This document shows, in pieces, positions 1 to 13,500 of a stretch of 64,000 nt of DNA (its first letter is position 1; each line of letters starts with the position of its first letter). The stretch is from Lichenostomus cassidix (Eukaryota; Chordata; Aves; Passeriformes; Meliphagidae), in contig CM039180.1 of NCBI GenBank assembly GCA_008360975.2, positions 12,181,122-12,245,121 on the forward strand, in the 5' to 3' direction. A model generated the notes under the pieces. It had not been told where the DNA came from and searched no databases. It worked only from the letters and a program-made list of their open reading frames with translations. Made by a program: the position numbers and the translations under genes.

Positions 1-3000
1 CCAAAATAAGGATGAACATTCTTTGCACCAAATGCAACATAAGTTCTCACTGAATCATTTGTGCCAAAAATGTGAGAATATCTTTACAATGAAGAGCATG
101 GAGTGATGGCTATGGAGGGATTAATTCTGTTATCTATCAGTTAACCATAAAATAGCAGGTGGGGATAATATTTATTGCATTCCCTGCACAACATAAATTC
201 CTTTGGATTATATAACAAGTTTTGGGGTAAAGAAAGCAATATCAGACTCTTAATGTTCAGCTTATAATTCCCTTTACTTCTCAGTACCTTTGACCAGAAT
301 TAAGTTAATGAGATGTCTCTAAAGGCCTGCCCTATACACAAAGAAATGGCAGTTCTGTAATGCACATGCAAAGAAGTGTGAGGTGTGTGTGCAGTGGACA
401 GGCTGAGAGCTGTGCTTCCAGAGAAAAACAAAGTGCAAATGAAATGCAGAATTGGACATGGGCTCTTCTTAGGGCAGAAGTACAGGGGCACAGAAAACCA
501 CTACTTCTTAAGCCTGGTTTAAAATACTTTTTTATTCAAAGAAGAGCCACATGGAACACATGAAAGTTGTGCCCAAAGATTTCTTTACAAATGGAGAGAA
601 AAAATGCTGCACTAATGAGGACTATTCAGCACTAGCTTTAGAAGGGACTGGACAGCTTAACAACTTGTATCCTCTCCCCACCACAGGACAGACATCAACC
701 TTTTTTAGTTGATGTTAAGGCTAGATCAATTTATTGTGTAACATTGTCAACACAGGTATTTACTTTCACCTGTTTAAAAAAGGTGTTCAATTTAAGCATC
801 ATTTGCAGCTGCATCACAATCTTAAAACCACTGCTCTTTAATGAGGGATTCAAATAGTTCGTTCATAAGTGGAATGACTTTAAGTAACATATAAAAGCAT
901 CCATCTTTGGCCTTTTTTATCACTGCCAGGTATTTTGCATGCACATATAATCTGCAGGTTGATTTTTTTCTCCCAGCAATTATCTTGGGAGAAAAAGGAA
1001 TCAACGAAATGTCATCCTGAAGACACCTTTGCTGGGGAGAGGATGGTGGCCCTTGACTCAGAAGTCAATTGAACTGAACAGTGTCATGACCCTGGCTGTG
1101 TGTCAGCTGTGGCAGAATCTGTACTACGACGTGACAGCTAGGCCTGTGACAGAACTAACTTCAAATCTTTGGATTGCTGAGAAGAGTTGGGCCATGAAAG
1201 CAGGTATTCACAGGTTTGTCCCTGGGGTGAGCACTGTAGGGAGGAGCAGAGACATCCCTTTTTTGGATGGAAAATAAAATCAAGAAAATCCTTATCTGCT
1301 TTACATGCCTACAGATCAGCTCTCCCTGCTGGCAGGTGCTTTCCTTGCTTGCCCTCTTACTTCAGCCCAATGTGCTCAAGGAGAGCATGGCGCACTTGCC
1401 CATGGGCTAAGGAAAAGCTGGCACAGCACCTGGGGGTGCAGGCAGCCAAGCCAACACCTAGGGCATTTGGGAAAATCAGACCTTTGTCAGCCCACAGGGT
1501 AGTGGAGAAAACACAAGAGGAGATGTGTGGAAAGCCAGGAATTTATCTGTTCCAATCCACACCTCCTAGTATAGGTTGGCTCCTTGCTCTAGCACCTCAC
1601 AGGCTAGAGGCTTGCCTGCTTCATCAGCATGGGTAAACAGGTCACAAACATGAAAGTCTAGGACTGAAAGCAGGGCCAGTGAGTATAATTTTGATGGTGC
1701 TGGAGAGGTGCATGGGGTCTCATCCAGGTGGGTGGTGGAGTGCAGTGTTGTTAAGAGGACTGAACACAGACTGTGCTGGACATAGACCATCAATAGGTTC
1801 TTGTCTAGGGATGTTCATGGCCTTCTGAGACAAGGCCAGAATTCCAACAGGAATTACTTCCAGTTTAGGAGGCACAGGTGTTTCCTGAAGGATCCCAGCT
1901 TTGGGATGAACAAGCCAGTTAGAAGCCTACTGACTTTTGGATGGCTCGGATAGAATTAATGGGAAGAGGTAATTACAGAACCCTGGTGAATGGTTTAAGT
2001 TCAGGCTGTGCCTCTCTGCAGCCCTGCCAGAGAGCCCTGGGGTGGCTATTGCTCACAGGGCTCTCCCCTGGCAATCTTGGTGGGAGGGCAGAGCACCCAG
2101 TGGACACTGCCTCCTCACCTCTTGCTGGAGAGCTGCCTGGGAAAGGGGGCTTGCTCCCCCCAAGCAGCAGGCAGGGCTTCTCTACCCTTCACTGGAAAAT
2201 GAAGGAATATTAAGAATGAAAGCTCAGTCCTATCCCTAGTACTCACAGTAGCCCTGGTGTGTGCAGGATCATCTAGGGCAAGTGCTAACAGATACTGATC
2301 CAGGCTCCCTCCTGATACCCTGGAGCACTCCATGGAGGTGACTGAGTGTCTTCATAATTTTACAGGTGAAGGAACTGAAGTGCTGGGGGTAAGTGAGGTG
2401 GCCAAATGAAACAACAGAGCTATAGGAAAACCCAGATGAGAGTATTTATTGATAAGGAAGTTGCAGGTTACTTGCAAATCGATTTTAGGAGGCCTACTAT
2501 TAATTTGGATGAATTACGATGTGCAGATAGAACTTAAGCAAAACAGAGGAGTCAAAAGGACCTGTCAAGACTGAGCACATGCCAGCATATGAAGCAGATG
2601 CACCATGGCATGTAATTCTGCCCTTCCTGAGAGCAGCATGTCTTATGTTTTGTAGTTAGCAGGGACTGGAACTCCACATCTGGCCTTTGGGAAATAAGGT
2701 GTCATGGCACCATGTTTCACAGGACTTGGTAAGGGAGAAATCAGTCCAGTTTGATCTGTTTTTCTCTGTGGATTGTACCAGGTGTCAGTTGAGCAGGGTG
2801 GAAATCCTCTGCCTCTAGCCTGATATTTAGGGGAATTTTCAGAAGAGCCTTAAAGCTGTTTAACAGAACTAAAATAACAGAAGGGAGGAGACATTGTCTG
2901 CCCACCTGGTTCCTTCTCTAGGCAAGGTGTGATTACTTGCTATGGCCATTCTAGTTTAACATATCTCACATGACTGGTTGTTACCACTAAACTTGTGTGT

Positions 3001-4461
3001 CTAGTCTACAGCCTGGCAGATCTCATTCTCAGAGAAGTTCTCCGTATTTCAGACTCAGAATTACTTTTTAAAGATTTGTTCTATTCCTACTTATGGTCCC
3101 TGATTCAGTGCTCAGATTGATGGGTAACTTAATGCTTTATTCTTTTTCTTACATGATTTGTTCTGTTTATTTTATTTTTAATTGCAAGGTAGAAAGACGT
3201 GGATATTTTAGAATGACTGGTTCCCTTTTCCACGGTTTCCTAAACACTGTGAACTTCCTGCAGGCTTATACTCTTCCATATTTTCCTGATGCAGCATCAT
3301 ACAGCCATTGATTAACTAAAACAGGAATCATATCAATCTCTCTCCTCTGTTCCTTCCAGTTTAAGCTTAATGTTATGGAAGCAGAGCCCAGCAAGGTGTG
3401 TAAAAGCAGCGGAGCGTGTACAATCACTCAGTGCTGGGACCAGATTGGTTTGGGGTTGATATGAGTGCCATGCAAGCTGGTGCTTCTTGGTGGAAAGGAA
3501 AACAGGGCTAACTAGCAATCAGACAATTCACTTTGCTACTGTTACAAAACATTACTTGCAGTGTCTCCACTAATTCAGAAACCTCATGTCTATAATTACA
3601 CAGTCTGGAGGTTATCTAAGCCTAATTTCTTCACTGCTGGTTTTTAAATTGTTCAATAAAAAGAATGTTTGAACCTATCTATGGAGCAGGCTCGCCTCTC
3701 TCTGCCAACCACTGCCAGCGATGAATTCCTGCCCGGGAAGCCACTAGCATTTCACTTCTACTGGAACTAAATTGTTAGAGAAAAAGCAGGTCATCTCTTC
3801 GTGATGCAACACAGGAAAAACGGGTTAGCTGCCAGCGAAACCCATCTCAAGAATGGGAGAATCAGGAGGGTGCAGACTTGGTAAAATCTTGACAAGGGGA
3901 TGAATATAGAGCTTGGATCATAGGAACCTGATATAGTGAACCCTGTTTCTGAACAGTATCCTTCTTACTAAAAAAAGGAAATGAATAAGGCATTAGTTGC
4001 TAACACAAATTTTTAAGAGGCACAACAACATTACTTTGTGCAATGAACAATACAGAAGAATCTTTTGTATCTTTGAAAGGATATAAATCAGCTTTACATG
4101 GCAGCACAGTGTTGAACAGGAATATCCTTTCTTAGATCCCAGCAAAATATTTTTTTAACAGCCATTGCTGCATTACAGGACCACAGCAATATTTGGAGGT
4201 GATAAAGCCCCACTTTCCCTCCTGCATTTTTCCACGATGCACAACATATACCCCTGCTGTGCCACTTACTTCGTGGCCATCTTAACCACTGACTGTGACA
4301 GTCAGGGCAGAGCATCAGGAAAGACAAGATTTTAAAGATTTCCCTTTGAGAAAGGATTCCCTGAGCCACAATGGTTCTTACTGAGCTTAACACTCATGTC
4401 ATGCTGGAGAAATTTCAGTGCTTTCTGAGGTGGGGTGGAATGAGGTGAAGCTGATACTCAC
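1..4461. other. Start of RELN intron 63 (to left edge)
   Basis: No sequence encoding the expected terminal tail (TRKQNYMMNFSRQHG in mammals) is present on the minus strand, and I found no flanked AGTAAG microexon. A 1187-1636 plus-strand open frame has no recognisable domain and is treated as chance. Three minus-strand AATAAA hexamers cluster at 3136-3176. The stretch is otherwise unique intronic sequence. Confidence 0.7.
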
Positions 4462-4560
4462 AGGACGACTTCTACGTGGTCCAAAGCCCACTGATCATGA
4501 CCTGTTCCGTTGTGACGGGGCTGCCACCAGCGCAGTAACACTCCTTTCATCCGTGCCTCC
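4462..4560 (-). CDS. RELN: RELN exon 63: end of repeat 8
   Basis: 99 bp, one base in, two out (GTCCT|GTGAGT). It encodes [33 protein letters not shown], the end of repeat 8. In mammals the next pieces are a 6-nt alternative microexon (VS) and the last exon with the basic tail; neither is identifiable here. Read-through of this donor gives CTG TGA, an immediate stop. Confidence 0.95.
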
Positions 4561-7500
4561 CTGTCACACAAACACAAGGGCCTGTCAGAGCTCCAAACTG
4601 TGGGTGTTTTGCATATCCCTATCTATCCCCAAACAGTGACTGAGAGCAGAGTCAAACCGTTGTTTTTATGTCACTGAACATCAGCACATTGTACTTGTAA
4701 AATGCTTAACGGTGAAAAATGCACACAGATAAGGTGGATTTTCCCCTCTTATCCTCAAAACAAGTTCGTTTTTCTTTAAAGTGTATTGATAAACACTAGC
4801 CTGGAATTTCTTAATCAGCCTCCCCCTTAAGTCTTTTTTGTTTACCCTCTCATCAACCTTTTCTCTTCAAAGATAGGTTATTTCTTAGCAGAAATGTAAC
4901 TTGTGCACTTAGAGGTAATTAAATGTGACTGGGTACTCACAAGGGAACATTATAAGACACTCTTTGGGCTTGTATAAAGTCCTTTGGCTGATGCTGTGCA
5001 ATTACTTGCCATGTAATTCCATTATTTACACTGTATTGGAGGAGCACTGCCTTGTCTACAGTGTTAGGATCACTCAGATTGGTATTGCAACTGTCTGTTT
5101 GTGAAATACTTCCAATTTGCAAAACAAACATGATTTTGCTGTAAAACAGAGAGAGAAAAGGTATTTTCAATATGCAAAAGTATTCAAACAGGAACAACAG
5201 CATTTATAGGTTTATAGCAGTTACCTTATCAAAACTTGGAGCATTTTCAAGAATCGTTACTTTAACATGCAAAATAAACTGTTCTCACATCTTTAAAATA
5301 CAGCTCCCCTTTCAAAATAATAGTTTACTATGTATAACATATTGTTGCAGGCAGTAGATCCAATTTTGCAATATATCTGCACAAAACTGAGATGGATAAA
5401 ATGCAAACATGTAAATGAGTGTAGGAAAAGTTTAAAAATGACAAAGTTTGAAAATAATAAAGTGCCTAAAAATATACATTATATTCTACCTGGGTGTTCA
5501 AGTAAGAAGAGAAGAGCCTGATTTATATCTGGCCCATTGGCCTATTCATCCTGTTTCTAATCTTGCTTTGGACAACTAAATATAAACCAGTCCTGAAAGC
5601 TGTCACTCTGCTAAGAGCCAGCACAGACTGGTTACATTTGTTTTTCCATGGCCAAAGAGGCTCAATAGATGAAAAAGATACTCCTGTTCATTGCCAGGTG
5701 AACATAATTCTATTTGACAACCGAAATGGGAAAATGAGCCTGTAATTACTAAATAGCATCTTTAGTCATAACCATCGTGGAGGCACATACAAACATGGGA
5801 TTTGTCTTATCAGATCAGGCACTGGTCCAGGCAGTCTGGTGTCTAGTCTTTGCCAACAGCTTCATTGTCAGTGCTGGCTTACATAGACAGTGCTCTGTTT
5901 GGCATGATGAAAACATCTGACCTTTTCATCTGACATCCTCACTCTCCATCTCCCAAACTGAAGTCACAAAACATTTTGCCAACCCTAATGTTTTCTGCTA
6001 GCCACATCCAACTGCATGGCATAGCCAGGCCAGTCCGTCCTCATCAATACTGGCCCACATGGCTGCACATATATGTGAAGACCTTCCTTTATTAAAAATT
6101 GTTAAAAGAGCTGTTCAGGCTCAAGCTATTACCTTGCTCGGGTGAGATCCAGAGGCTTGGTTACAGCTTGTCTTACTTGACATCCATTAAAATAGAGCGA
6201 ATCTCCATGGGCGTAGGGTGCCAGCTGTCCACATCCATTCCCTATCACTCCCCCCTGAATGGTTTCCCAGTTTATTTCAGTGACTCTTTCAGATTCAAAA
6301 TTATCTTTAATATAACTTGGCAGATCATGGCTAAAAACAGAGCAGTCATCACCTAAAAATGACACAGTGAAGGTGTAAAACACACAAAAATGCAAAGAAC
6401 TGAGAAAATTGAGTCACAGGTCATTGTAATTCCATTCAAGGTTGTGGCTCAATATACAGTGTGAGGACAGCCTAAATATATTTCAGCAGATCCATTAATA
6501 ATGTGCACATTGATATACAGCAGTCATTTTTACAAAATTGATGCCGTGAGTCTTATTTTTTACAGCAGTAAAACTTCAAGAACTGCTATACAGATTCCCC
6601 TGTTTTTCATTGATGCCAATAGGAGAAACCTCAAATTGCTGGTTGAAGGTAAATATGTCTAAAAACTCGGAAGGGATCTGATCTTATAAAGTTATGAGGC
6701 TCTCCTGGAAGACATTAAACACTGGCTGCACTCCCACAAAGCACTTAAGAGTTTACCAAGGGCACTCAGGTACCATTAGGCATGTGCTTAGCTGCATTGA
6801 GGGATTAGAGCAGAACACTCTGTCCTGATGGGACATTGAGTCCCTTAGAGATGCCACTCGTCAACATCTGGATCCCATTTGTGCATCCTCTGGGATGCAC
6901 CCTTGGAAGGAGGACAGGGGTGGAAGCCAATTCTGGGTAATCAAGTAACCATTTTCTGCCTTCAGTAAAGGCTGGATCGACTTTACATACAGTGCCAGAC
7001 AGGAGAGACTGCTGACTCAATCCAGAAGTAAGGAGAGGGAAAGCTGTTTTTTGCAGCTCTGACAAATTATTAATTTTGAATTTATTACTCAGACATTCCA
7101 GCGATGAATTTGGACATGATACATCACTTTGTCTTTTTGTTTAATTTTGAGCCAGATTAGACTGTAGTAGATGTACAAGAGAGAAATGGAAGAAATGGAA
7201 CCTTGGTATCCTTCGTCACAGATGCAAATGGCTCCAGTTGTGCAATACCCGTGGCCACTGCAGAGCTTCGGGCACGCTTCCCCAATGTACACATGATCGA
7301 TTGCCCAGCTCTGCTTCTCTAGCTCTTCTCCCTTCTGAATCCACCTGAACTGAGTTGCACTGCAAATATCAAAATTCAAACACTGTATTATGGTATCTAG
7401 CAATTAAATGCATTTGTACAGAGATATTCTAATACCACAGCAGCAAATGTAACCAAAAATGTCATGTGAGGGGGCTGTGACTTCAATAACCAGAAAGAGC

Positions 7501-10500
7501 CACCCTGCTATATCATGGGCAACAAAAAGCTTTAACAAAAATTAACAAAAATTATTAACAAAAAGCTTCCCAAAGAACATTAGTTATGTATCAGATCTAA
7601 ATCCCGCAATAAGGAATCATTTTTAATTCACCAGTTGTTCCCAGTAAACCATGCCACCAAGACAGCTGTCACTTTACAGGTCCACAGTGAGCTGATCTTT
7701 CATTAACTTACCTAGATGAGACATGGTCAGGCAGCTGGATAGTAATTCTTCTCCACATGGAGCTGTTGACAGAGTTATAGATGGTAGCTTCATGGAATTG
7801 AAATGGGGAGCAGCCAATGCTATTAGATGAGGAAGGAAGACAGTGCGTCTGGACAAGTTGCCATGAGTCTGTCCTGTAGTAAGAAAAAACAAAAGAAAAG
7901 AAAAGAAAAAAGAAAAACATTTTACAACAACTGAAAAAATGATGAAAGTAAAACAGGTGATTTTTAAGGGTCATGACATTGCCTATCTTACTAAACAAAC
8001 AGAAGAGATTGTCAGCAATAGTTTCCATGCTCTGGAGCCACAAATCAACAAGGGATGAGAAGCTGAAGCACAGGTTCAGCCAGGGAGGACGCTTCAGCCC
8101 CAGGTTTGAGGTGTTGTGGAACCCTTGGTGGTGGTACTCCCAGCAGAGTGGTACATACAGCTGCTCTGGGCTGCAAGACTGAATGATTTATTTAGGAAGC
8201 TGCTCTTTAGCCTCTCTCTTACAGTGTTCAGAAGAGTCCCAACAGAATTTGCTACATTTTCACCCACAGTCATCTGAGCACTGTATATATGTTCATTTTT
8301 ACAAATTATAATGTGCTGCTATTCTACAGCACACAAGGCAGTGTTATTTGCTTGTTAAAGACCAATGTGGAATTAAGTAACTCCCACTTCATTACAGCTT
8401 GGTTCTGTATCCTACTGAAACAACAGTTTCCTGCAAATGTGGTTTCCTGCAAGCACATTTTTAACAGGAACATGCTCATGACTGCAACTGCAAGTGCAAT
8501 GCCATGAATTTGTCAACATATGGGATAAATTATAAAGAGAATTTATGGGAGTTATGTAGACAAATCCCAGTGCTTGCACACAGGCTTTGTTCAGATTCTG
8601 TTGCAACACGAATAGGAAAGAAATTGCTTTAATAAATAAAAGCTCTCTAGGTTTTTTATGTCACACTATTTTTTCCTCAGGTCTGTGGATTCTGCTGTCA
8701 TTTACCTGGCATCCTTTGTATACTCCAGCATCACTGAGTGGAGGTCCCCACAAGAATTTGCCTCGCAGCCAACCACGATCTACAGCACAAATAAAATCAG
8801 CTGCTGTAACAAGTCAGGTAGACATTTAAAGTGATATATAATCGAGTTATGTTCTCCCTTTTTTTTTCTTTATGGGGTGTATAAGAGATTGTCAACTTAG
8901 AATATGGGAAAAATTCATCAAAGGTGGATGGAAAACAAAAGACACAATACTTCAGATACTGCCCTTACTTAAAAATTTTTACTTCCTTGCTACTGTTATT
9001 TCCTAACAGAATCCTAACACTTCATTTCTAAAGTCCAAATTAAATATCTAAACAAACATTTTTTTTCTGAAACAAAAAGATATGGTAGGTCCTTGGCATT
9101 TCCAGAATTGAAGCACCTATGAAATTTAAAATTCATAATGATAAACGTGTGGACATAAACGTTAAATCAGTCCAATTTAGGAACAGAATTATTCTGAATA
9201 TTTAAAACAATTGACATATTTGTTCCATATTACAGTAGAAAGATTACAGTAGCCAGTGTACATTCTTGATTAGATAATAAGATGCTAAATTTCAAAACCA
9301 AACAGAAGCCATGCTAGAGCTGAGTTCTTAGTTTAGAAATAAAATCTTTGCTGTGAGTGGTGAAGAAAAAGGGGGAGAGAATCTGGACAGAAAAACTTTG
9401 CAATAAGAGTTTAGTAAAATGAACTATTAAATGTTGAAGGGTTATAATAATTTTGGCCTTAAAATACAGGAAAAAGATGATAGGCTGGGTAAAATAAGCA
9501 TTTGGAGGGGGATATTGACATTCAGTAGTAAAAAACATATGAGACTCCTCTTTTATATAATTTCTTTGAAGGTTCTCAGTGGGGGAAACAGTGCTTTAGG
9601 GATTATATTACACAGTCAATATAAAATAGGCAATGATGTTGAGAAAAGGTGAAAATATTAATCAGTGGAAGATGGAAAATTCTGGAACTATCTTGTCAAA
9701 CAGAAGAGCAAGGGAAAAACCATAATAAGAAAATGGATTAGTATTTTTATAACCTTACTTTCATGTTAATTCCTGGTTTATTTAAGACAGGGTACTTGGG
9801 GAATGGCCAAGAACATTTGTGGAAAACAACTACTTGTTGCCTTTGGCCCTGTGCAGAATTCTATCTTAAATCAAAGTGAAATACTCAGAAATGTTTCTCT
9901 GATTGTTTAGGTCATTTGCCATGACATAAGTAAGTAGAAGGGGTACTTCTACTTGAACACACTTGCATTTTCCATATGCCACTCTTCTCCAGCCTCCTTC
10001 TCCCTTGCTTTTTCTGCTTCTTCACAAATTAGGGGAAAGTAGCTTATTCTGCATGACATCTATTCTCACGTTAGAAAATAATTCCTACTGTATCTGATGA
10101 TCCAGTAATTTCAGGAAAAAGGTATTAGACTTCCCATCCCTCTGACTAACCCCAAAAGCATACAGACAGTCAGAATATTTTGACATTTTACATTCATGCA
10201 GCCTTTCTGGTTCTCATTACCTACACTTCACACTTTCCTATAATTTCTAGTAAAAAGCCACAATTAATTATTCATCCAACTGAGCATCCTAGTTGGAAGA
10301 AGAATAATTTCTGGAGACACATTAGATGAATTTTCATTGTGTTCTTTACTTTGGAGAGAGAGAACATTTCTTACTTTAAACTGCATCATGTATCCTGGCT
10401 GTATAATGAGCTCCCTGGAGGACAGGATGTTGTGTGTTTTATCCTTTTTCTTATTTGGCCAGTAGAGATGGAATGATGGATTTCCACAGAACCCTGCAGT

Positions 10501-13500
10501 TCTGACTGCATTAGGGTAAAAGCTCCAGTTTTCTTCATGAGAGGTGCCTTCTATTAAGATGAGTTAAATACAATTACTGCATTGTCTTGGTAAACATCAA
10601 GGCTTAGTAATGAATCCACAGAATCACTAGGTAGAGCACTTTAGTGATATAGACACTGCATTTATGCTATCTGTAATGACACACAGTAAGCTACTAACAG
10701 ACATCATGAAGACATTCAGCTCCAGAAAGGTTATTAAAATGTTTAAATAATAGTACTTTAAAAAAATTATGATGAAACAGAAGTATAATACCAGGAATTT
10801 AAATGAAATGAGTTGGACTGAAATAAAATTTTTTGTGTGTCTACATATATGTGCACACACATATTTGAATATACATGTATATATATATATATATATACAT
10901 ATGTATATATACACACACTCCTATTAATAGCATGAAGGACAGCATATAAATAGCATTAGTCTACAAAAAGAAAAAATTGCAGAGTTAAAATAAATGAAAG
11001 TCTGCTTGCAAGCTCCCAGGGCTCAGGTAAGTTAAGAACAGATAATGCCAGACAACAGACGAGCTGTGGCAGCCTGTTTTACCGTCATCAAAGGTATCCA
11101 CCAGCTGGCTGGGGTTGATCTCTGCTCCCCCGATGAGGATGTTATCCAGAGCCCACTGGGCTCGGTCAGGGCCAGGCACCACGAGCCCACTGCTGATGGG
11201 GAAGGGCTGCCACCAGCGCAGGCGCGTGGTGTTGGTCAGGGCGTGCTCCGGCAGCAGGATGTAGTCGTGCCTCACGGAGATGTACTTTTGGTAATCCATC
11301 TCATGGAGCAAAGTCCAGGAGATCCCTAGAATGAGAAGATGCAGGTTTAGTGATAAAAAGAAAACATATGGTAGAATCTTCTAAAGGATTAAAGTAAGAT
11401 AATAAGAAATGAAAAGTAATAGTTATGGTCTTCTGATGAAGCTTAACTTCATCATGCTAAGGATAGCTGGCAACAGTTACTCACTGTAAGAGCAATCCTG
11501 TAGTGGTAAAAAGGAATCAGCTTGGGTGGAAGCCACTGATTACTGAAAAAAGGCAGGAGGATTATGGAAAACTCCTGAGCAATAGATGGAAATTTTAGAT
11601 GGGGGACATGGACAAAAATAACTTTACAAATAAGCTTTTTATTTTGGATCTCTGACAACTTCTCAGATATTCATGGTGCATGGATACAGAAACAGACTTA
11701 GCTGTGACTACAGTATGTACTTGCCTCCATCAATGGAATAGTCTAGCAGCACTCCCTCTTTTCTGCAAGTCGGTCTGTGGCATGTTGTCATGTTGTTTTC
11801 ACTCCCAATTCTCCCCCAGTACTGTAGAAACCTAAGAGTAAATGTATATAATCATATCTGTTAAAGATCTGCACAAATATAGATTTGTTTTCTGTTAACA
11901 GACATGCTGAAATTCTTCCAAATCCCAGCATTTTTAAGCAAATAACATCACTGTGGTACAAGTACTACAAAGGTTTCCAAAAACATTGCCTAGTAATTCT
12001 CATGGGAGCCTCATGGAATTCAGCTAAGAACTGCCCCTTGGGAGAGAATTACCCATTGCAAATGTACCAGCTGGGGACAAACTGGATGGGAGCTGCTTTG
12101 CTTAGAGGTCCCTGAGAGTCTGGTGGAATGGGAGCTCACTGTGTATTAAGGTGCCCTTGTATCAACAAAGGACATAAAAGATGTTGATAAACTAAGGGAA
12201 GGTCAGTGAAGGACACTGGAATGACTGGGGCCAGAGCACAGACCCAGTGGTCAAACACTGAAAAAACAGGAAATTGTAAATGGATTTAACAGGGAAAAAA
12301 GAAATCACTCTCACACTAACTGAACACTGGAACAAACTGTCCAGCCAGACTGTAGGATCTTTGTTCTTGGAGGTTTTTAAAGATCCAGTGGGAAAAAATC
12401 CTGAGCAAACTGGTCTGAGTTCAGTGTTACCTGGCTTTGACTTACCAGTTTACCTGGCTTACAGGACTAGAGACTCCCTGAGGCCCCTTCCTTCCTGTGA
12501 TTCAGCAAACTTGCAGAGTTTCAGAAGTCAGAGTGTGTGGCTTCATTAAAGCCATATGGTCAAGAGAAATTATGCTCAAGTTGTCTACATCATGTTCTTA
12601 GCTTGTCTAAACTGACAGAGTTCCATTGCTCTCCTGGTAAGTCATCCTCTTCAACAGCACAGAAGTGGAATGGGTCTCATATCACCCGAAAGAGGACAAC
12701 CAGCAGAGGTTTTGCTCTGAACTTGTGAGAGACATGGCTGGTGCCTCCAGGAATGATGTCCAGGAGACTGATGTCTTGCCTCTTTGCAGGACAGAACTTG
12801 CTGATTCCAGAACATTTCTGGACAAAGGGACCTGCTGCTTCACCTGTGCTGGGGTGAGCCTTGCTCTCTGTGACTCATCTGAAAGCATTAGCACCTTCAG
12901 AATCATAATCTCATTAGTGTCTGCCTCAGGGAGTGCTATTCTTGTGGTGGCCTAGGAATTCCCTGAGCTACCAGCTCTGCTGCCTGGTGCTTTGCCAGTG
13001 TGACACTGCATTCCCCGTGACAATGACATGGAAACATGACCTACTTTGCCCCCCGCAGGTCCAGGTCTTGAGTGACAGCCTGCCTCACAGTTGCACCTCC
13101 AAAATACAGAGTTGTGTCTTCTGCGAGAATTCCACACTCAGTACAGGTATTCCCACCTTCTAAGGACATCCACAAATCTGGTTTAATTTCTTCATTGTCA
13201 AAGCGTTCTTTTAGGAAAGTCTGTAAGAAAGGTAGTTAACATAAAGTACAGGTAAGTAAGATCTTAAGTCTTTTTGGTAATCACAACTGGAACTGACCAA
13301 AACATGTTTGAAGGGCTCATGAACACTGTAAATTTTTCTCAGGGTGACTGAACATAATCACTTTTGACTGAATGTTTGGCCACTTGAACCTAATTGGCTA
13401 AATGTGAAATATATTAGGGCTGGATTTTAACATGCTTGGGAGGTAATCCAGCAAATTAAAACTGGCATGTGCAAATTAATGGCAAGGTTTTTATGGCAGA

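Noticed and set aside
1187..1636. 149-codon plus-strand open frame, the longest plus-strand frame in the first intron section
   Set aside because: No recognisable domain, no splice partners, no promoter signal; composition fits random open frame in GC-richer sequence.
1356..4382. Possible 6-nt RELN microexon (AGTAAG on minus strand) at 1356-1361, 3964-3969, 4265-4270 or 4377-4382
   Set aside because: None is flanked by AG before and GT after as a 6-nt exon needs; the microexon is probably beyond the left edge.
11719..11723. GT donor alternative for exon 55 (GGCAA|GTACAT)
   Set aside because: It would bring two bases into exon 56 where one is needed, breaking the frame.
12952..13163. Open frames on both strands around exon 54
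   Set aside because: Wrong frame relative to the reelin exon; no support beyond being open.
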